Source of the DNA: Myxococcales bacterium
Lineage (GTDB): Bacteria > Myxococcota_A > UBA9042 > GCA-2863065
Direction: 5' to 3'
Length of the DNA: 34,584 nt
Assembly: GCA_018780435.1 (NCBI GenBank)
Contig: JADMJS010000334.1
Location: 1 to 34,584, forward strand
Shown here: one piece after another, positions 1 through 8,904 of the stretch
Numbering within the stretch: the first letter of the stretch is position 1
How the letters are laid out: the number at the start of each line of letters is the position of its first letter
Program-made: the position numbers and the translations under genes
The notes under the pieces: generated by a model
The model's database searches: none
Told to the model about the DNA's origin: nothing
The model's input: the letters and a program-made list of their open reading frames with translations, nothing else

Positions 1-60
1 ATCTTCCTTGCTCTCACAGGGAATCGCTTCGGCCTGCTCGGTCCGAAAATCAGCGGCCTC

Positions 61-81
61 CTAGTAGGACGAACGTACTAG
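61..81. promoter_or_regulatory. Candidate TetR operator (perfect inverted repeat)
   Basis: Two 6-bp arms, CTAGTA at 61-66 and TACTAG at 76-81, are exact reverse complements separated by 9 bp. The site ends 11 bp before the ATG of the TetR-family gene, a typical place for an autoregulatory operator. That the TetR protein binds here is inferred from position and symmetry. Confidence 0.55.
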
Positions 82-92
82 AACTGGACCCA

Positions 93-692
93 ATGCCCAC
101 CGACACCCCCGACATCAACCAGACTATCCGTGAAGCGGCGCTACGCCTCTTCGCCGAGTTTGGCTTCAGCGGCACGTCGGTGCGGGACATCGCGAGCGCG
201 GTCGGGATCTCGCCCGGCCACCTCACCTATCACTTTCCGAGGAAGAGTGACCTCTTCCAAGCCGCGGTCGAGACGGCCTACCGCCAGCTCGTCGGCGATC
301 TCCAAGCGCTCGCCGCGACGCCGGACCTCTCCGCAAAGTGCCGGCTGCGGCTGGTCCTCGACCGCCTCTGGGGGCTGTCCCCGGAAGAGAGGTTGATGCT
401 GCGCACCGCGCTCCGCGAACTCATGACGGCGCCGGAGCACCTCGGCCCAATCGCCAAGACGATGCAGCTCGGCCATCCTGTGGTACTCCTGGGTGTGCTC
501 CAGGAGTGTGCCGTGGAGGGCAGCCTGCCCGCGGGGACCGGAATTGGACTCCTCCCGATGATCATGGGCACGCTCGTCTTTGCGCCCGTGATGCTCTCGA
601 TCGCGAATGCGGCCATCGGCGACCTCGGCCTCATCGAGATCGCGCTCAAAGCCGGCCGCGACGACCTCTATCGACTCTTGGGGCTCACATGA
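93..692 (+). CDS. TetR/AcrR-family transcriptional regulator
   Basis: A 199-aa protein of usual TetR length. Residues about 8-55 form the N-terminal helix-turn-helix domain: the string AALRLFAEFGFSGTSVRDIA is followed by GISPGHLTYHF and a KSDL turn, the classic TetR recognition-helix pattern. The remaining two thirds is a helical ligand/dimer domain of unknown specificity. The stop codon overlaps the start of the beta-barrel gene (ATGA), so the regulator is co-transcribed with a barrel/ABC/LolA-like cluster that it probably controls. A perfect inverted repeat just upstream of the start suggests autorepression. The ligand cannot be told from sequence; hydrophobic compounds or lipids are plausible given the cluster. 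The family call is secure and the regulatory target is inferred. Confidence 0.93.
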   Translation: MPTDTPDINQTIREAALRLFAEFGFSGTSVRDIASAVGISPGHLTYHFPRKSDLFQAAVETAYRQLVGDLQALAATPDLSAKCRLRLVLDRLWGLSPEERLMLRTALRELMTAPEHLGPIAKTMQLGHPVVLLGVLQECAVEGSLPAGTGIGLLPMIMGTLVFAPVMLSIANAAIGDLGLIEIALKAGRDDLYRLLGLT

Positions 693-1906
693 CGTCACGC
701 CTCCTCGCTTCGTCGCTCGCCGCCACCCTCGGATGGGGCTTTTCGGCCGTCGCCGCCGAAGGCCCCGTCACGGGTGAAGTGCGCGGCTACATCGAACACC
801 GCCACCAAATCGCCATCGGCCTCGATCCCGCCTTGGCCACCCTGCCCTTGGTGGACTTCGACGAGCTCGGCATGCACCCGGACGAGGTCTTCGGTGTCAC
901 CAACCACATTCGGCCCACAGCGAAGCTGCATTTCGGCGACACGGCGTCGCTCGTAACGACGGTCGACGCGCACAGCTACCACCTGCTCGACGCGCGTAAG
1001 CAAGAGGATATCTGGGACTACCTCTCGCTCGATCGCCTCTACGTGTCCATCAGCACCGACCAGGTCGACCTGACCCTTGGCAAGCAGGTCCTGAACTGGG
1101 GGCACGGCCTGCTCCTGAACCCGTCGGCGCCGAACAACGAACGCCCGCCGCAAGACCTTCGGGCCGAGCTCGAAGGGCTCTGGGCCGCGCGTGCGCTGGT
1201 GGCGATTCAGGACGACGCCAACCTCACCATGGCCGTCGCGGTGCGCGAGCCCACACCGGATGACCCGCTCGTGGTCGGGCGCTGGGACAAGACCCTCGAG
1301 ACGACGGACATGGCCGTCACGATCACCTGGGACAAGGGCGCTGCCGACGTCACGCTGGGCTACGAGATCAAGGGCGACATCGAGGACGGCCCGGGGCTCT
1401 GGGCCGAGACGACTGCGTCGGTGCTCACGGGCGACGCCGAGGCGTGGTCCTTCGAGGTCGAGGCCGGCCTCGACTACACCTTCGACGTCCTGCAGGGACT
1501 CTACGTCGCCGCCGAGTACATCCACCACGGCGCCGGCACCGATGGCGACTACTTGCAGACCGCGATCGGCGGTGGTCGCCGGTCGGTCCTCCTCGGCAAG
1601 GACTACGCGCTCGTGATGCTGCGTCAGACCTTCGACGCCATCTGGCAAGCACAGGTCTTGTCCATCACCAACGTCCGGGATCCCTCGGGGCTCGTGTCGG
1701 CCCAGCTCACGTGGCTGCCGCTCGGCTACCTCGAGGTCATCTTCGGCGCCAACGTCACCTGGGGCAGCGGCGGCGGCGAATACGCCCTCGAAGTCCCGGA
1801 GTCCGTCTCGATGAACGGCGCCACCATTCCGGTCCCGGACGCCTGGGCCGGCTTGCCGCTGACGCCGACCGCCACCCTCTATCTCTGGGCTCGTTACTAC
1901 TTCTGA
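689..1906 (+). CDS. Outer-membrane beta-barrel protein of an export cluster
   Basis: A 405-aa protein with an N-terminal signal peptide (MTSRLLASSLAATLGWGFSA, cleavage near AVAAE). Alternating amphipathic strands run through the length and the C-terminus is an aromatic YYF, the usual outer-membrane insertion signal. The segment LTLGKQVLNWGHGLLLNP resembles the conserved turn seen in DUF1302-like or porin-like barrels found beside MMPL or ABC lipid transporters. The ATG overlaps the TetR stop by four bases, so this start is preferred; the frame stays open far upstream but that part lies over the TetR gene. The next gene is the ABC ATPase 28 bp downstream. Role inferred: outer-membrane exit or acceptor for a substrate moved by the ABC/LolA-like proteins. 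The precise family is not certain. Confidence 0.75.
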   Translation: MTSRLLASSLAATLGWGFSAVAAEGPVTGEVRGYIEHRHQIAIGLDPALATLPLVDFDELGMHPDEVFGVTNHIRPTAKLHFGDTASLVTTVDAHSYHLLDARKQEDIWDYLSLDRLYVSISTDQVDLTLGKQVLNWGHGLLLNPSAPNNERPPQDLRAELEGLWAARALVAIQDDANLTMAVAVREPTPDDPLVVGRWDKTLETTDMAVTITWDKGAADVTLGYEIKGDIEDGPGLWAETTASVLTGDAEAWSFEVEAGLDYTFDVLQGLYVAAEYIHHGAGTDGDYLQTAIGGGRRSVLLGKDYALVMLRQTFDAIWQAQVLSITNVRDPSGLVSAQLTWLPLGYLEVIFGANVTWGSGGGEYALEVPESVSMNGATIPVPDAWAGLPLTPTATLYLWARYYF

Positions 1907-1924
1907 GGCCCGCCTCCCCGGCAT

Positions 1925-1929
1925 GGAGA
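1925..1929 (+). promoter_or_regulatory. Ribosome-binding site deciding the ABC ATPase start
   Basis: GGAGA lies five bases before the ATG at 1935. It overlaps an earlier in-frame ATG at 1923, which has no good site of its own, so 1935 is the better start. Confidence 0.6.
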
Positions 1930-1934
1930 ACCCG

Positions 1935-2663
1935 ATGACTACGCAGTCCAACTCACCCGCGCACACGTCCGAGCCAGTCGTCCGACTCGAAAACGCGACT
2001 CGTATCTATAACCCCGGCGAGAACGAAGTCCGCGCCATCGACGGCGTGACGCTCGACGTGGCCCGCGGCGACTTCATGGCGCTCGTTGGCCCGTCCGGCT
2101 CCGGCAAGTCGACCGTGCTGCACTCGCTCGGCTGCCTCGACCGTCCGAACTCGGGGCGCGTCTTCGTCGAAGGGCAGGACACGACGACGCTGAACGGAGA
2201 CGCACTCGCGCAAGTCCGTAACCTGCGGATTGGCTTCATTTTTCAGAGCTTCAACCTCATCCCGGTGTTCTCGGCCTATGAGAACATCGAGTTCTCGCTG
2301 CAGATCCTCGGGACGGTGTCGCCGGCCGAGAGCCGCGACCGGGTGAACGAGATCCTCGCGATCTTGGGGCTTGAGAAGCAGAAGGACCGCCGCCCGAATC
2401 AGCTCTCGGGCGGACAACAACAGCGCGTGGCGATCGGCCGCGCGCTCGTGAAGCGCCCCGCCATCATCTTGGCCGACGAGCCGACGGCCAACCTCGACCG
2501 CCGCACGTCGGAGGACATCATCTCGCTCATGCGCCGCATGAACGAAGAGAAGCACGCGACCTTCGTCTTCTCCACGCACGACGAGCATCTGATGCACCAC
2601 GCGCGGCGGGTCGTGCGGCTCGTCGACGGCAAGATCGTCTCCGACGAGCGAAAGGTGGCCTGA
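1935..2663 (+). CDS. ABC transporter ATPase, LolD/MacB type
   Basis: A 242-aa nucleotide-binding protein. It shows Walker A GPSGSGKST (residues about 52-60), a Q-loop (FIFQSFNLIP), the signature LSGGQQQRVAIGRAL, Walker B IILADEPTANLD and the switch histidine in STHD. The LIPVFSAYENIEF stretch and overall length fit the LolD/MacB/FtsE group, which couples ATP hydrolysis to FtsX-type permeases rather than to classical import. The start at 1935 is chosen for its ribosome-binding site; ATG 1923 would add four residues. The first permease begins two bases after the stop. With two separate FtsX permeases it probably makes a LolCDE-like heterodimeric complex in the inner membrane. The substrate is not shown by the sequence; lipid or lipoprotein extraction is inferred from the LolA-like partner. 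Confidence 0.93.
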   Translation: MTTQSNSPAHTSEPVVRLENATRIYNPGENEVRAIDGVTLDVARGDFMALVGPSGSGKSTVLHSLGCLDRPNSGRVFVEGQDTTTLNGDALAQVRNLRIGFIFQSFNLIPVFSAYENIEFSLQILGTVSPAESRDRVNEILAILGLEKQKDRRPNQLSGGQQQRVAIGRALVKRPAIILADEPTANLDRRTSEDIISLMRRMNEEKHATFVFSTHDEHLMHHARRVVRLVDGKIVSDERKVA

Positions 2664-2665
2664 CC

Positions 2666-3922
2666 ATGAGCTTCATGATGCGCATGGCCTTCCGGAACGC
2701 GCTCCGGAACAAACGTCGCTCGCTCTTCACCATCGCGTCGCTCGTGCTCGGCGTCGGGCTCTTCGTGGCGGCGAAGTCCTTCGTGGACGGGATCGAGAAG
2801 ACGCTCGTCTCGACCCAGATCGACTCGGAGCACGGTCACCTCCGGGTGGTCACGAAGGGCTATCTGCTCGACGAAGACTACCGACCCCTCGACCTGAAGT
2901 TCGACGAAGCGCCCGGCGTCGCGGCGCTCCTGGCCCAGACCTTCCCGACGGCTCAAGTCGAGCGCCGGGCGCAGTTCATGGCGCAGATCGGCGACGGTGT
3001 ACGGACCTTGAACGGCCGGGGACTGGTCGTGAACCCGGAGACCTACGCCAAGATGTTCCGCATCGGTGCGCTCGCGATGCCCGCTGCGGGCGCGGACGGT
3101 GCGGCGCCCAAAGCGTGGGCGTGGATGGGCGCCGACCTCGCCAGCGCGTTTGGCCTGAAGGTCGGCGACCGCTTCTTCCTCAAAGCGAAGACGCGTACAG
3201 GCACGGTCAACGCGCAAGACGGCGTCATCCTGGCCGGGCTCCTGCAGTCGGGCTCCGCAATGACCGACAACTTCACGGTCATCATCCCGTCGTCCTGGGG
3301 CGCCAAGTTCCTGAACCTGCGCCGCGAGGGAGAGACCGAGGAGTACGCTACGGAGATCTTCGCCCGATTTGCGAATCCGGACGACGCCGAAGCGGCCGAA
3401 GCCGCCGTGCTCGCCGCCTATCCCGCGCTCGACGCCGAGACGTGGCGCGAGAACACCGAGTACGTTCGTGCCTTCAATGACATCCGACGCCAGCACTTCT
3501 ACCTGGTCGTGGGCATCATCCTCCTCATCGGCGCGCTCTCGGTCGCCAACACGAGCCTGATGGCGGCCTTCGAGCGCACCAAGGAGATCGGGACCTTGCT
3601 CGCCCTCGGCTACCGAGCCGCCTCGGTCCGGGCGCTCTTCCTGACCGAGACCCTGCTCATCGGCGCCGTCGGCTCACTGCTGGGCGTCGTCATCGGTGGA
3701 ACGGCGAGCGCGTGGTTCGAGCGTTATCCCATCCGGCTGTCTGGCCTCGACGAGGTCGAAGGCGGGATGCCCATGCCACCGCTCCTCTACTTCAAGCTCA
3801 GCCCGGAGGCGCTGCTCTACGGGTTCTTCATCGGGCTCGTGGTCGCCACCGTGGCGGCGCTCTTGCCGGCGGTCCGGGCATCGAAGCTCGACCCGCTCAC
3901 CGCGCTTCGCGAGGAGGCCTGA
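2666..3922 (+). CDS. FtsX/MacB-type ABC permease (first of pair)
   Basis: A 418-aa permease with the LolC/LolE/MacB plan. The N-terminus MRMAFRNALRNKRRS leads into TM1 (about residues 17-38). A large periplasmic domain follows (about 40-270), then three TM segments near 276-298, 325-350 and 380-402. The motif FERTKEIGTLLALGYR, the cytoplasmic coupling helix of FtsX permeases, and the C-terminal LLPAVRASKLDPLTALREE are both clear. It starts two bases after the ATPase stop and is followed three bases later by the second permease. The two permeases share topology but differ in their periplasmic domains, as LolC and LolE do. The job in moving a hydrophobic substrate from the inner membrane to the LolA-like carrier is inferred from context. 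Confidence 0.9.
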   Translation: MSFMMRMAFRNALRNKRRSLFTIASLVLGVGLFVAAKSFVDGIEKTLVSTQIDSEHGHLRVVTKGYLLDEDYRPLDLKFDEAPGVAALLAQTFPTAQVERRAQFMAQIGDGVRTLNGRGLVVNPETYAKMFRIGALAMPAAGADGAAPKAWAWMGADLASAFGLKVGDRFFLKAKTRTGTVNAQDGVILAGLLQSGSAMTDNFTVIIPSSWGAKFLNLRREGETEEYATEIFARFANPDDAEAAEAAVLAAYPALDAETWRENTEYVRAFNDIRRQHFYLVVGIILLIGALSVANTSLMAAFERTKEIGTLLALGYRAASVRALFLTETLLIGAVGSLLGVVIGGTASAWFERYPIRLSGLDEVEGGMPMPPLLYFKLSPEALLYGFFIGLVVATVAALLPAVRASKLDPLTALREEA

Positions 3923-3925
3923 ACC

Positions 3926-5218
3926 ATGTTCCTCTATCGCTACGCCGTCCGAAATTTGACGCGCCACAAGCTGCGTACCTCGTTCACCACGCTCGCGGTG
4001 TCGCTCGCGGTGGGCCTCGTCGTGGTCGGCAACACCTTCATCACGGGGCTCGGCGAACACACGCTCTCCGAGTTCACGCGCTTCACCGGGCACGTGCAGC
4101 TCCGGCACGCCGAATACCAGAAGCAGTGGCGCTTCCGGCCGCTCGACTACACCGTCAAACCGTTCGAGGACTTGCGCGGCAAGCTGAAGACGGTGCCCGG
4201 CGTCACGAACGTTCTGGGCCGCATCGACTTCAACCTGATGCTCCAATACACGGACGAGTCGACCATCGTCCCCGAGAGCGCGGGCGTCGACGAATCGACG
4301 CTGACCGACGAGCAGATCTTCGGGCGTAAAGTCATCGAGTTCGCGCCGGGCCTCGGCGTCGAGCCCACGGCAGAGCGGGAGCAGAACAAGCTTCACAAAA
4401 AGCTCGTGGAAGGTCAGTTCTTCAGCTCAGACGACGCGCCCGAGGTCGTCATCGGCGCGGAGCTCGCCCGTCGCCTCGGCGCCAAGGTCGGCCAGAAGCT
4501 CGAGCTCGTCAGCTTCCGCGAAGGGGTGATGGACGCCGAGGTCACGGTCGCGGGCATCCTGGACTCCGGCTCGAAGATCGAGAACCGCCTTTGTTACGTG
4601 CCCTTGAAGCTCGCGATGTCACTGGTCGACCTCCCAGATCAAGTCACGCAGGTGCAGGTCTTCGGCGCGAACTACGAAGACAGCGACGAGCTCGCTGCCT
4701 CCTTGGTGGCGTCGGGTCACGTCGCGAACCTCGATGTGAAGCAGTGGAATGAGGTCGGCGTCTTCAAGACCATCGTGACACTCTTCAGCACCGTCATGGG
4801 TTTCATGCTGGTCGCCATCGTCGTCGTCGCGGTAGTTGGGCTCCTGAACACCATGCTGATGACGGTGCTCGAACGTCAGCGGGAGATTGGCGTGCTCATG
4901 GCGCTCGGCGTGTCGCGGCGCAAGGTGATCGGTGGCTTTCTGACCGAAGCGGCGCTCTTCGGAGCGGTCGGGAGCATCATCGGCGGCATTGGCGGCGTCC
5001 TCGGTAGCTTGCCCCTCGTCCACCACGGCATCAGCCTAGGCGAAGAGAACCTGAAGACCATGCCCATGGCCTTCGACCCGACCATCCACGGCATCTTGAC
5101 CCCGAACGCCATCATCTGGGCCGTCGGCGTGGGCTTCTTCGTCGCGCTGGTCGGCGCGGCGTGGCCGGCGATTCGCGCGTCGGCCGTGCAGCCCATCGAA
5201 GCGATGCGAAAAGTCTGA
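3926..5218 (+). CDS. FtsX/MacB-type ABC permease (second of pair)
   Basis: A 430-aa permease with TM1 at about residues 18-40, a periplasmic domain to about 280, and three further TM segments (the first includes VAIVVVAVVGLLNTML). The coupling-helix motif LERQREIGVLMALGVSRRKV and the ending WPAIRASAVQPIEAMRKV are typical of FtsX-domain permeases. A ribosome-binding site GAGGAGG (3911-3917) lies inside the end of the first permease, so translation is probably coupled. It is expected to pair with that permease and the ABC ATPase as a heterodimer. The LolA-like gene follows 24 bases later, suggesting the substrate is passed to that periplasmic protein. Family assignment is secure; substrate unknown. 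Confidence 0.9.
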   Translation: MFLYRYAVRNLTRHKLRTSFTTLAVSLAVGLVVVGNTFITGLGEHTLSEFTRFTGHVQLRHAEYQKQWRFRPLDYTVKPFEDLRGKLKTVPGVTNVLGRIDFNLMLQYTDESTIVPESAGVDESTLTDEQIFGRKVIEFAPGLGVEPTAEREQNKLHKKLVEGQFFSSDDAPEVVIGAELARRLGAKVGQKLELVSFREGVMDAEVTVAGILDSGSKIENRLCYVPLKLAMSLVDLPDQVTQVQVFGANYEDSDELAASLVASGHVANLDVKQWNEVGVFKTIVTLFSTVMGFMLVAIVVVAVVGLLNTMLMTVLERQREIGVLMALGVSRRKVIGGFLTEAALFGAVGSIIGGIGGVLGSLPLVHHGISLGEENLKTMPMAFDPTIHGILTPNAIIWAVGVGFFVALVGAAWPAIRASAVQPIEAMRKV

Positions 5219-5242
5219 CCCGACTCCACAGGAGGAACCGAC

Positions 5243-6013
5243 ATGAAAACAACGAACTACACCACCATTGGCTCGATGACGTCCCTGCTCTTCGCGGCGC
5301 TGCTCCTGACCAGCTCCGCCTCGGCTCAGACCGCCGAAGAGATCGTGAAGAAGATGGACGAGAACATGACCTTCAACACCCGCACCGGCAACGCGACCCT
5401 CGAGGTCGTCCGCGCGGGCCAGGCCACGGACACGCGCACCCTCCGGCTCTGGGGCCGCGGCTTCGACGACAGCTACAGCGAATTCCTCACGCCTGCCCGC
5501 GACCAGGGTGTGAAGTACTTGAAGATCGCCAAGTCGCTGCACATGTACCTGCCGCGTACCGAGAAAGTCATGACGATCTCCGGGCACCTCCTCCGCGAAT
5601 CGATCATGGACAGCGACTTCAGCTACGAGGACATGCTCGAAGCCCGCGCGCTCCTCGCCGACTATGATGCGAAGCTCCTCGGTTCGGAGACCTTCAATGG
5701 CGAAGACTGCTGGCTCCTCGAGCTCACGGCCAAGCGCGAAGGCGTGAGCTACTACAGGCGTAAGCTCTGGATCTCAAAGAAGACCTACGTCGCAATGAAG
5801 ATGGAGCGCTACGCCGAGACGGGCCTCCTCCTGAAGACCATGACGGCGCGGGACATCAAGGTTCACGGGGGCCGGAACTACCCGATGGTCCTCGAGATGC
5901 AGGACGCGATGCGCAAGGGCTCGAAGACCACGTTCACGATGAGCAACGTCGTCTTCGACGTCGCGATCCCCGAGTCGACCTTTTCGCGCAGGAATCTCAT
6001 GAAAGGAAACTGA
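5243..6013 (+). CDS. LolA-like outer-membrane lipoprotein-sorting protein
   Basis: A 256-aa secreted protein. The signal peptide ends near TSSASAQ (about residue 29). The mature part has the signature of the LolA-like family often annotated as outer membrane lipoprotein-sorting protein (PF17131-type): FLTPARDQGVKYLKI, then LHMYLPRTEKVMTISG and the hallmark SDFSYEDM. Proteins of this fold form a half-open beta-barrel that carries lipid or acyl chains across the periplasm. A strong ribosome-binding site GGAGGA (5231-5236) precedes the ATG by six bases. It is the last gene of the tightly spaced TetR/barrel/ABC/permease cluster, so it is the likely periplasmic shuttle between the inner-membrane ABC complex and the barrel. 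This functional model is inference; the family call is good. Confidence 0.85.
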   Translation: MKTTNYTTIGSMTSLLFAALLLTSSASAQTAEEIVKKMDENMTFNTRTGNATLEVVRAGQATDTRTLRLWGRGFDDSYSEFLTPARDQGVKYLKIAKSLHMYLPRTEKVMTISGHLLRESIMDSDFSYEDMLEARALLADYDAKLLGSETFNGEDCWLLELTAKREGVSYYRRKLWISKKTYVAMKMERYAETGLLLKTMTARDIKVHGGRNYPMVLEMQDAMRKGSKTTFTMSNVVFDVAIPESTFSRRNLMKGN

Positions 6014-6124
6014 TTCTCGACGCTGGACAGGGAGGTCGCGCTAGTGTTGTAGAATTGTCCTCTCGCGATTTCGGCTCCGAGCCGGTCGGGAATATCCCCC
6101 TACAGCTTCCCGGAGGGGGAGCCG

Positions 6125-6739
6125 ATGGGCGGAGACATCGGCTTACATGAGGTGCTTGGGGTTCTAATGACGGCGCGACTACAGAAGGCAATTGTGGCCC
6201 TTTGGGCGAGCGCAGCGGCATTGGGGCTGTTCCTCTTGCACGCCTACGCCGCAACGGTGACCGTCCTTCCTGCACCGCTCGCCGCAGCCGAATGGCCGGC
6301 GGCGACCTCCCTTCCACGAAGGGCCGGAATACCGACCCTCGTCGCCTTCATTCACCCGTCATGTCCTTGCAGCCGAGCGTCCCTCCATGAGCTCGAGCGG
6401 TTGTTCTCCAGGGTGCCGGGCGAGCGGTCGGTGGTCGTGGTCCTCACCGGTGGAGAACAGGACAGCGCCGAGAGTGGCGCCGCCTGGCAGCTCGCCGAAC
6501 GAATTCCCGACGTGACCCGTCGGCTCGACCCCAAGGGCGACGAAGCGGCGCGCTTCGGGGCGACGACCTCCGGTGAGGTCTTCCTCTACGGACGCAACGG
6601 CGCGCTTGAGTTCGAAGGCGGAGTCACCGCGGCGCGTGGTCACGAGGGCCCCTCGGCAGGCGGCATCGCCGTCGAGGCCGCCCTCAATGGTCAGCCCCAC
6701 TTGAGGTCGACTCCGGTTTTCGGCTGCTCTCTGCAATGA
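6125..6739 (+). CDS. RedB-like thioredoxin-fold protein
   Basis: A 204-aa protein with one N-terminal membrane anchor or uncleaved signal ([20 protein letters not shown]) and a thioredoxin-like domain. The segment [21 protein letters not shown] contains a CPC motif at the position of the thioredoxin active site. [32 protein letters not shown] and the terminal TPVFGCSL fit proteins I recall annotated as RedB beside sensor kinases. GGAGG at 6112-6116 lies eight bases before ATG 6125 and supports it; ATG 6167 (MTARLQK) is an alternative giving a more ordinary signal. The stop overlaps the start of the hybrid kinase by ATGA, so the two are translationally coupled. It may sense or adjust periplasmic redox state for that kinase; this is inference, and no activity can be read from the sequence. 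Confidence 0.75.
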   Translation: MGGDIGLHEVLGVLMTARLQKAIVALWASAAALGLFLLHAYAATVTVLPAPLAAAEWPAATSLPRRAGIPTLVAFIHPSCPCSRASLHELERLFSRVPGERSVVVVLTGGEQDSAESGAAWQLAERIPDVTRRLDPKGDEAARFGATTSGEVFLYGRNGALEFEGGVTAARGHEGPSAGGIAVEAALNGQPHLRSTPVFGCSLQ

Positions 6740-8697
6740 ACGTTATGGACCCGAATGCCACCTTGAGGCTCGACGAGCGCAGCCGCGAGCTCTACGAGCA
6801 GCAATACAGCGACGTCCTCGTACGTACGGACCGGAAGTTCGCAGCGCTACTGGCACTACAGTGGGTCGGCGCCATCGTCGTGGCGTTGACCCTCTCTCCC
6901 TATAGCTGGGCGGGCACGCGCGCGACCATCCATACGCATGTGTGGGCCGCTTTCGGCCTCGGCGGACTCCTCGCGAGCCTCCCGATCGCTCTCGCGGTGT
7001 TGCGGCCGGGGAGCACGTTGACCCGGCACGTGATCGCCGTGGCGCAGCTCGGCTTTTCGGGACTCCTCGTGCACTTGACAGGGGGCCGGATCGAAACTCA
7101 CTTCCATGTCTTCGGTTCTCTCGCCTTCCTGGCCTTCTATCGGGACTGGCGTGTGCTCCTCACGGCGACTCTCGTCACCGCGGCGGATCACGTTACCCGT
7201 GGCCTGCTCGATCCGATGAGCGTCTACGGCGTCGCGACTCCCACGTTTATCCGGTCCCTCGAGCACGCGGGTTGGGTGCTGTTCATCGACGCGTTCATCG
7301 TCACTGGCTGTCTCCGCAACCAGCACGAGATGCGAGAGGTCGCCTTTCGCCAAGCGACGGCGGAAGCGGCGCTCGAGAGGCAGGCTGAGACCGAAGCCGA
7401 GGCTCTGCGCGAAGCGGCGCAGGCGTCCGCCGCCCGTGAGTCGAACCGCGCCAAGAGCGAGTTCCTGGCGAACATGTCGCATGAGATCCGAACACCGATG
7501 TCAGCCCTCATGGGCTACGCCGATCTTCTGATCGACACGAGCCTGAGCCCCGAACTACGCGCCAGCCACGTCAAGACCATCCGCCGAAATGGCGAACATC
7601 TGCTCGCGATCATCAACGACATCTTGGACATCTCGAAGATCGAAGCCGGCAAGATGACCGTCGAGGCGATCCCGTGTTCACCTCCGCAGATCATCGCCGA
7701 CGTGTGGTCGCTCTTACGCGTACGCGCTCAAGAGAAAGCGCTGCCCCTCGAGGTTCACTTCGAGACGCCCATCCCCGACGCCATCACGAGCGATCCGACC
7801 CGTCTGCGCCAGACCCTGCTGAATCTGGTCTCGAACGCCATCAAGTTCACCGAGCGAGGGTCGGTCCAGATTTTGGTGAGTACCGGCGTGAGCGCGACGG
7901 GCCGACCCACGATGACATTCGAAGTGAAGGACACGGGCCCGGGTCTCACCACCGACGAAGCCGCGCGACTCTTCCAACCGTTCACGCAGGTGGACAGCAG
8001 CATGACCCGACGCCATGGCGGCACGGGGCTCGGCCTAGCCATATGCCGAAGGCTCACCCAGATGATGGGCGGCGACATCATGGTCCGGAGCGTTCCCGGC
8101 CAAGGCAGCTCCTTCATCGTGACCATTGATGCGGCGCCGATGGCTGGGTCGCGGATGATCGCGTCCTGGGCTGACGTCGTCGTCGCAGTGTCGGTCAGTG
8201 AGCCGTCCGAGGCGTCTCAACGGCCGATGGTACCAGCCGGCTGCGTCGTCCTGGTCGCCGAAGACGGGCTCGACAACCAACGGCTCATCTCGACCCTACT
8301 CAAGAAGGCCGGCGTCAACGTCACCATCGCGGAGAACGGTCGAATCGCCGTGGATCGTGCGCTCGAAGCGATGGCGGCGGGTGCGCCCCCCGACGTCATC
8401 CTGATGGACATGCAGATGCCCGTGCTCGACGGTTACAGTGCGACTACCATCCTCCGTGAGAGCGGGTACCGGGGGCCGATCGTCGCGCTCACAGCGCACG
8501 CGATGGCGGGCGACAGTGAGCGCTGCAGGAGCGCCGGGTGCGACGACTACCTCACCAAGCCGATCAGCCGGGCGAAGCTCATCGGAGTCTTGAGTCAGTG
8601 GACAGCGGCGTCGCGTCGGGATTCGCGTCGGACACCGCCGATTCCGAGTGGACTCCCGAGGTCGGAAGCGGCGCCGGCACCCGTCGTTCCGGAGTGA
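6736..8697 (+). CDS. Membrane-bound hybrid sensor histidine kinase/response regulator
   Basis: A 653-aa hybrid kinase. About six membrane segments fill residues 35-200 and include the conserved stretch [20 protein letters not shown], rich in histidine. A charged coiled coil (about 200-245, many Ala/Glu/Arg) joins it to a HisKA domain whose phospho-accepting His249 is in the sequence MSHEIRTP. The HATPase_c domain has the N box ([11 protein letters not shown]), G1 (DTGPGL) and G2 (GGTGLGLAI). A receiver domain ends the protein: acidic pair ED, phospho-acceptor Asp558 in LMDMQMP, conserved Thr in VALTAHAM and Lys in YLTKPI. No output domain follows, so the signal must leave through a phosphotransfer partner not in this window. 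The ATG overlaps the RedB-like stop; ATG 6745 is a possible alternative. The pairing suggests redox or membrane-state sensing. Confidence 0.92.
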   Translation: MNVMDPNATLRLDERSRELYEQQYSDVLVRTDRKFAALLALQWVGAIVVALTLSPYSWAGTRATIHTHVWAAFGLGGLLASLPIALAVLRPGSTLTRHVIAVAQLGFSGLLVHLTGGRIETHFHVFGSLAFLAFYRDWRVLLTATLVTAADHVTRGLLDPMSVYGVATPTFIRSLEHAGWVLFIDAFIVTGCLRNQHEMREVAFRQATAEAALERQAETEAEALREAAQASAARESNRAKSEFLANMSHEIRTPMSALMGYADLLIDTSLSPELRASHVKTIRRNGEHLLAIINDILDISKIEAGKMTVEAIPCSPPQIIADVWSLLRVRAQEKALPLEVHFETPIPDAITSDPTRLRQTLLNLVSNAIKFTERGSVQILVSTGVSATGRPTMTFEVKDTGPGLTTDEAARLFQPFTQVDSSMTRRHGGTGLGLAICRRLTQMMGGDIMVRSVPGQGSSFIVTIDAAPMAGSRMIASWADVVVAVSVSEPSEASQRPMVPAGCVVLVAEDGLDNQRLISTLLKKAGVNVTIAENGRIAVDRALEAMAAGAPPDVILMDMQMPVLDGYSATTILRESGYRGPIVALTAHAMAGDSERCRSAGCDDYLTKPISRAKLIGVLSQWTAASRRDSRRTPPIPSGLPRSEAAPAPVVPE

Positions 8698-8864
8698 GTC
8701 GGCCCGCGGCCCGGCATGCGCCTACTCCCCGCCGGTGACCGCTTGCTCGTGCGGACGCGGGCGCTCCTCGATGCCGTGGATGCGGCGGCAGAGGAACTCC
8801 GGACAGCTCCGTAACCCTGACCGTCGTCCCAAACGGGCTCTGACGCCTAGGGAGTCACCTCGGT

Positions 8865-8897
8865 CCGGCGATGCCCTCATTTCCAAGGCGTCGCCGG
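8865..8897. terminator. Possible hairpin between convergent genes
   Basis: CCGGCGA (8865-8871) and TCGCCGG (8891-8897) form a perfect 7-bp stem with a 19-nt loop in the gap between the kinase gene and the convergent rsgA gene. There is no T-run, so intrinsic termination is uncertain. Nothing else is seen in the 207-bp gap. Confidence 0.3.
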
Positions 8898-8904
8898 AGC
8901 GGAG

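Noticed and set aside
338..688. Upstream extension of the beta-barrel gene
   Set aside because: The extension lies over the TetR gene in another frame and would place the signal peptide internally; ATG 689 gives a clean signal sequence and an ATGA overlap.
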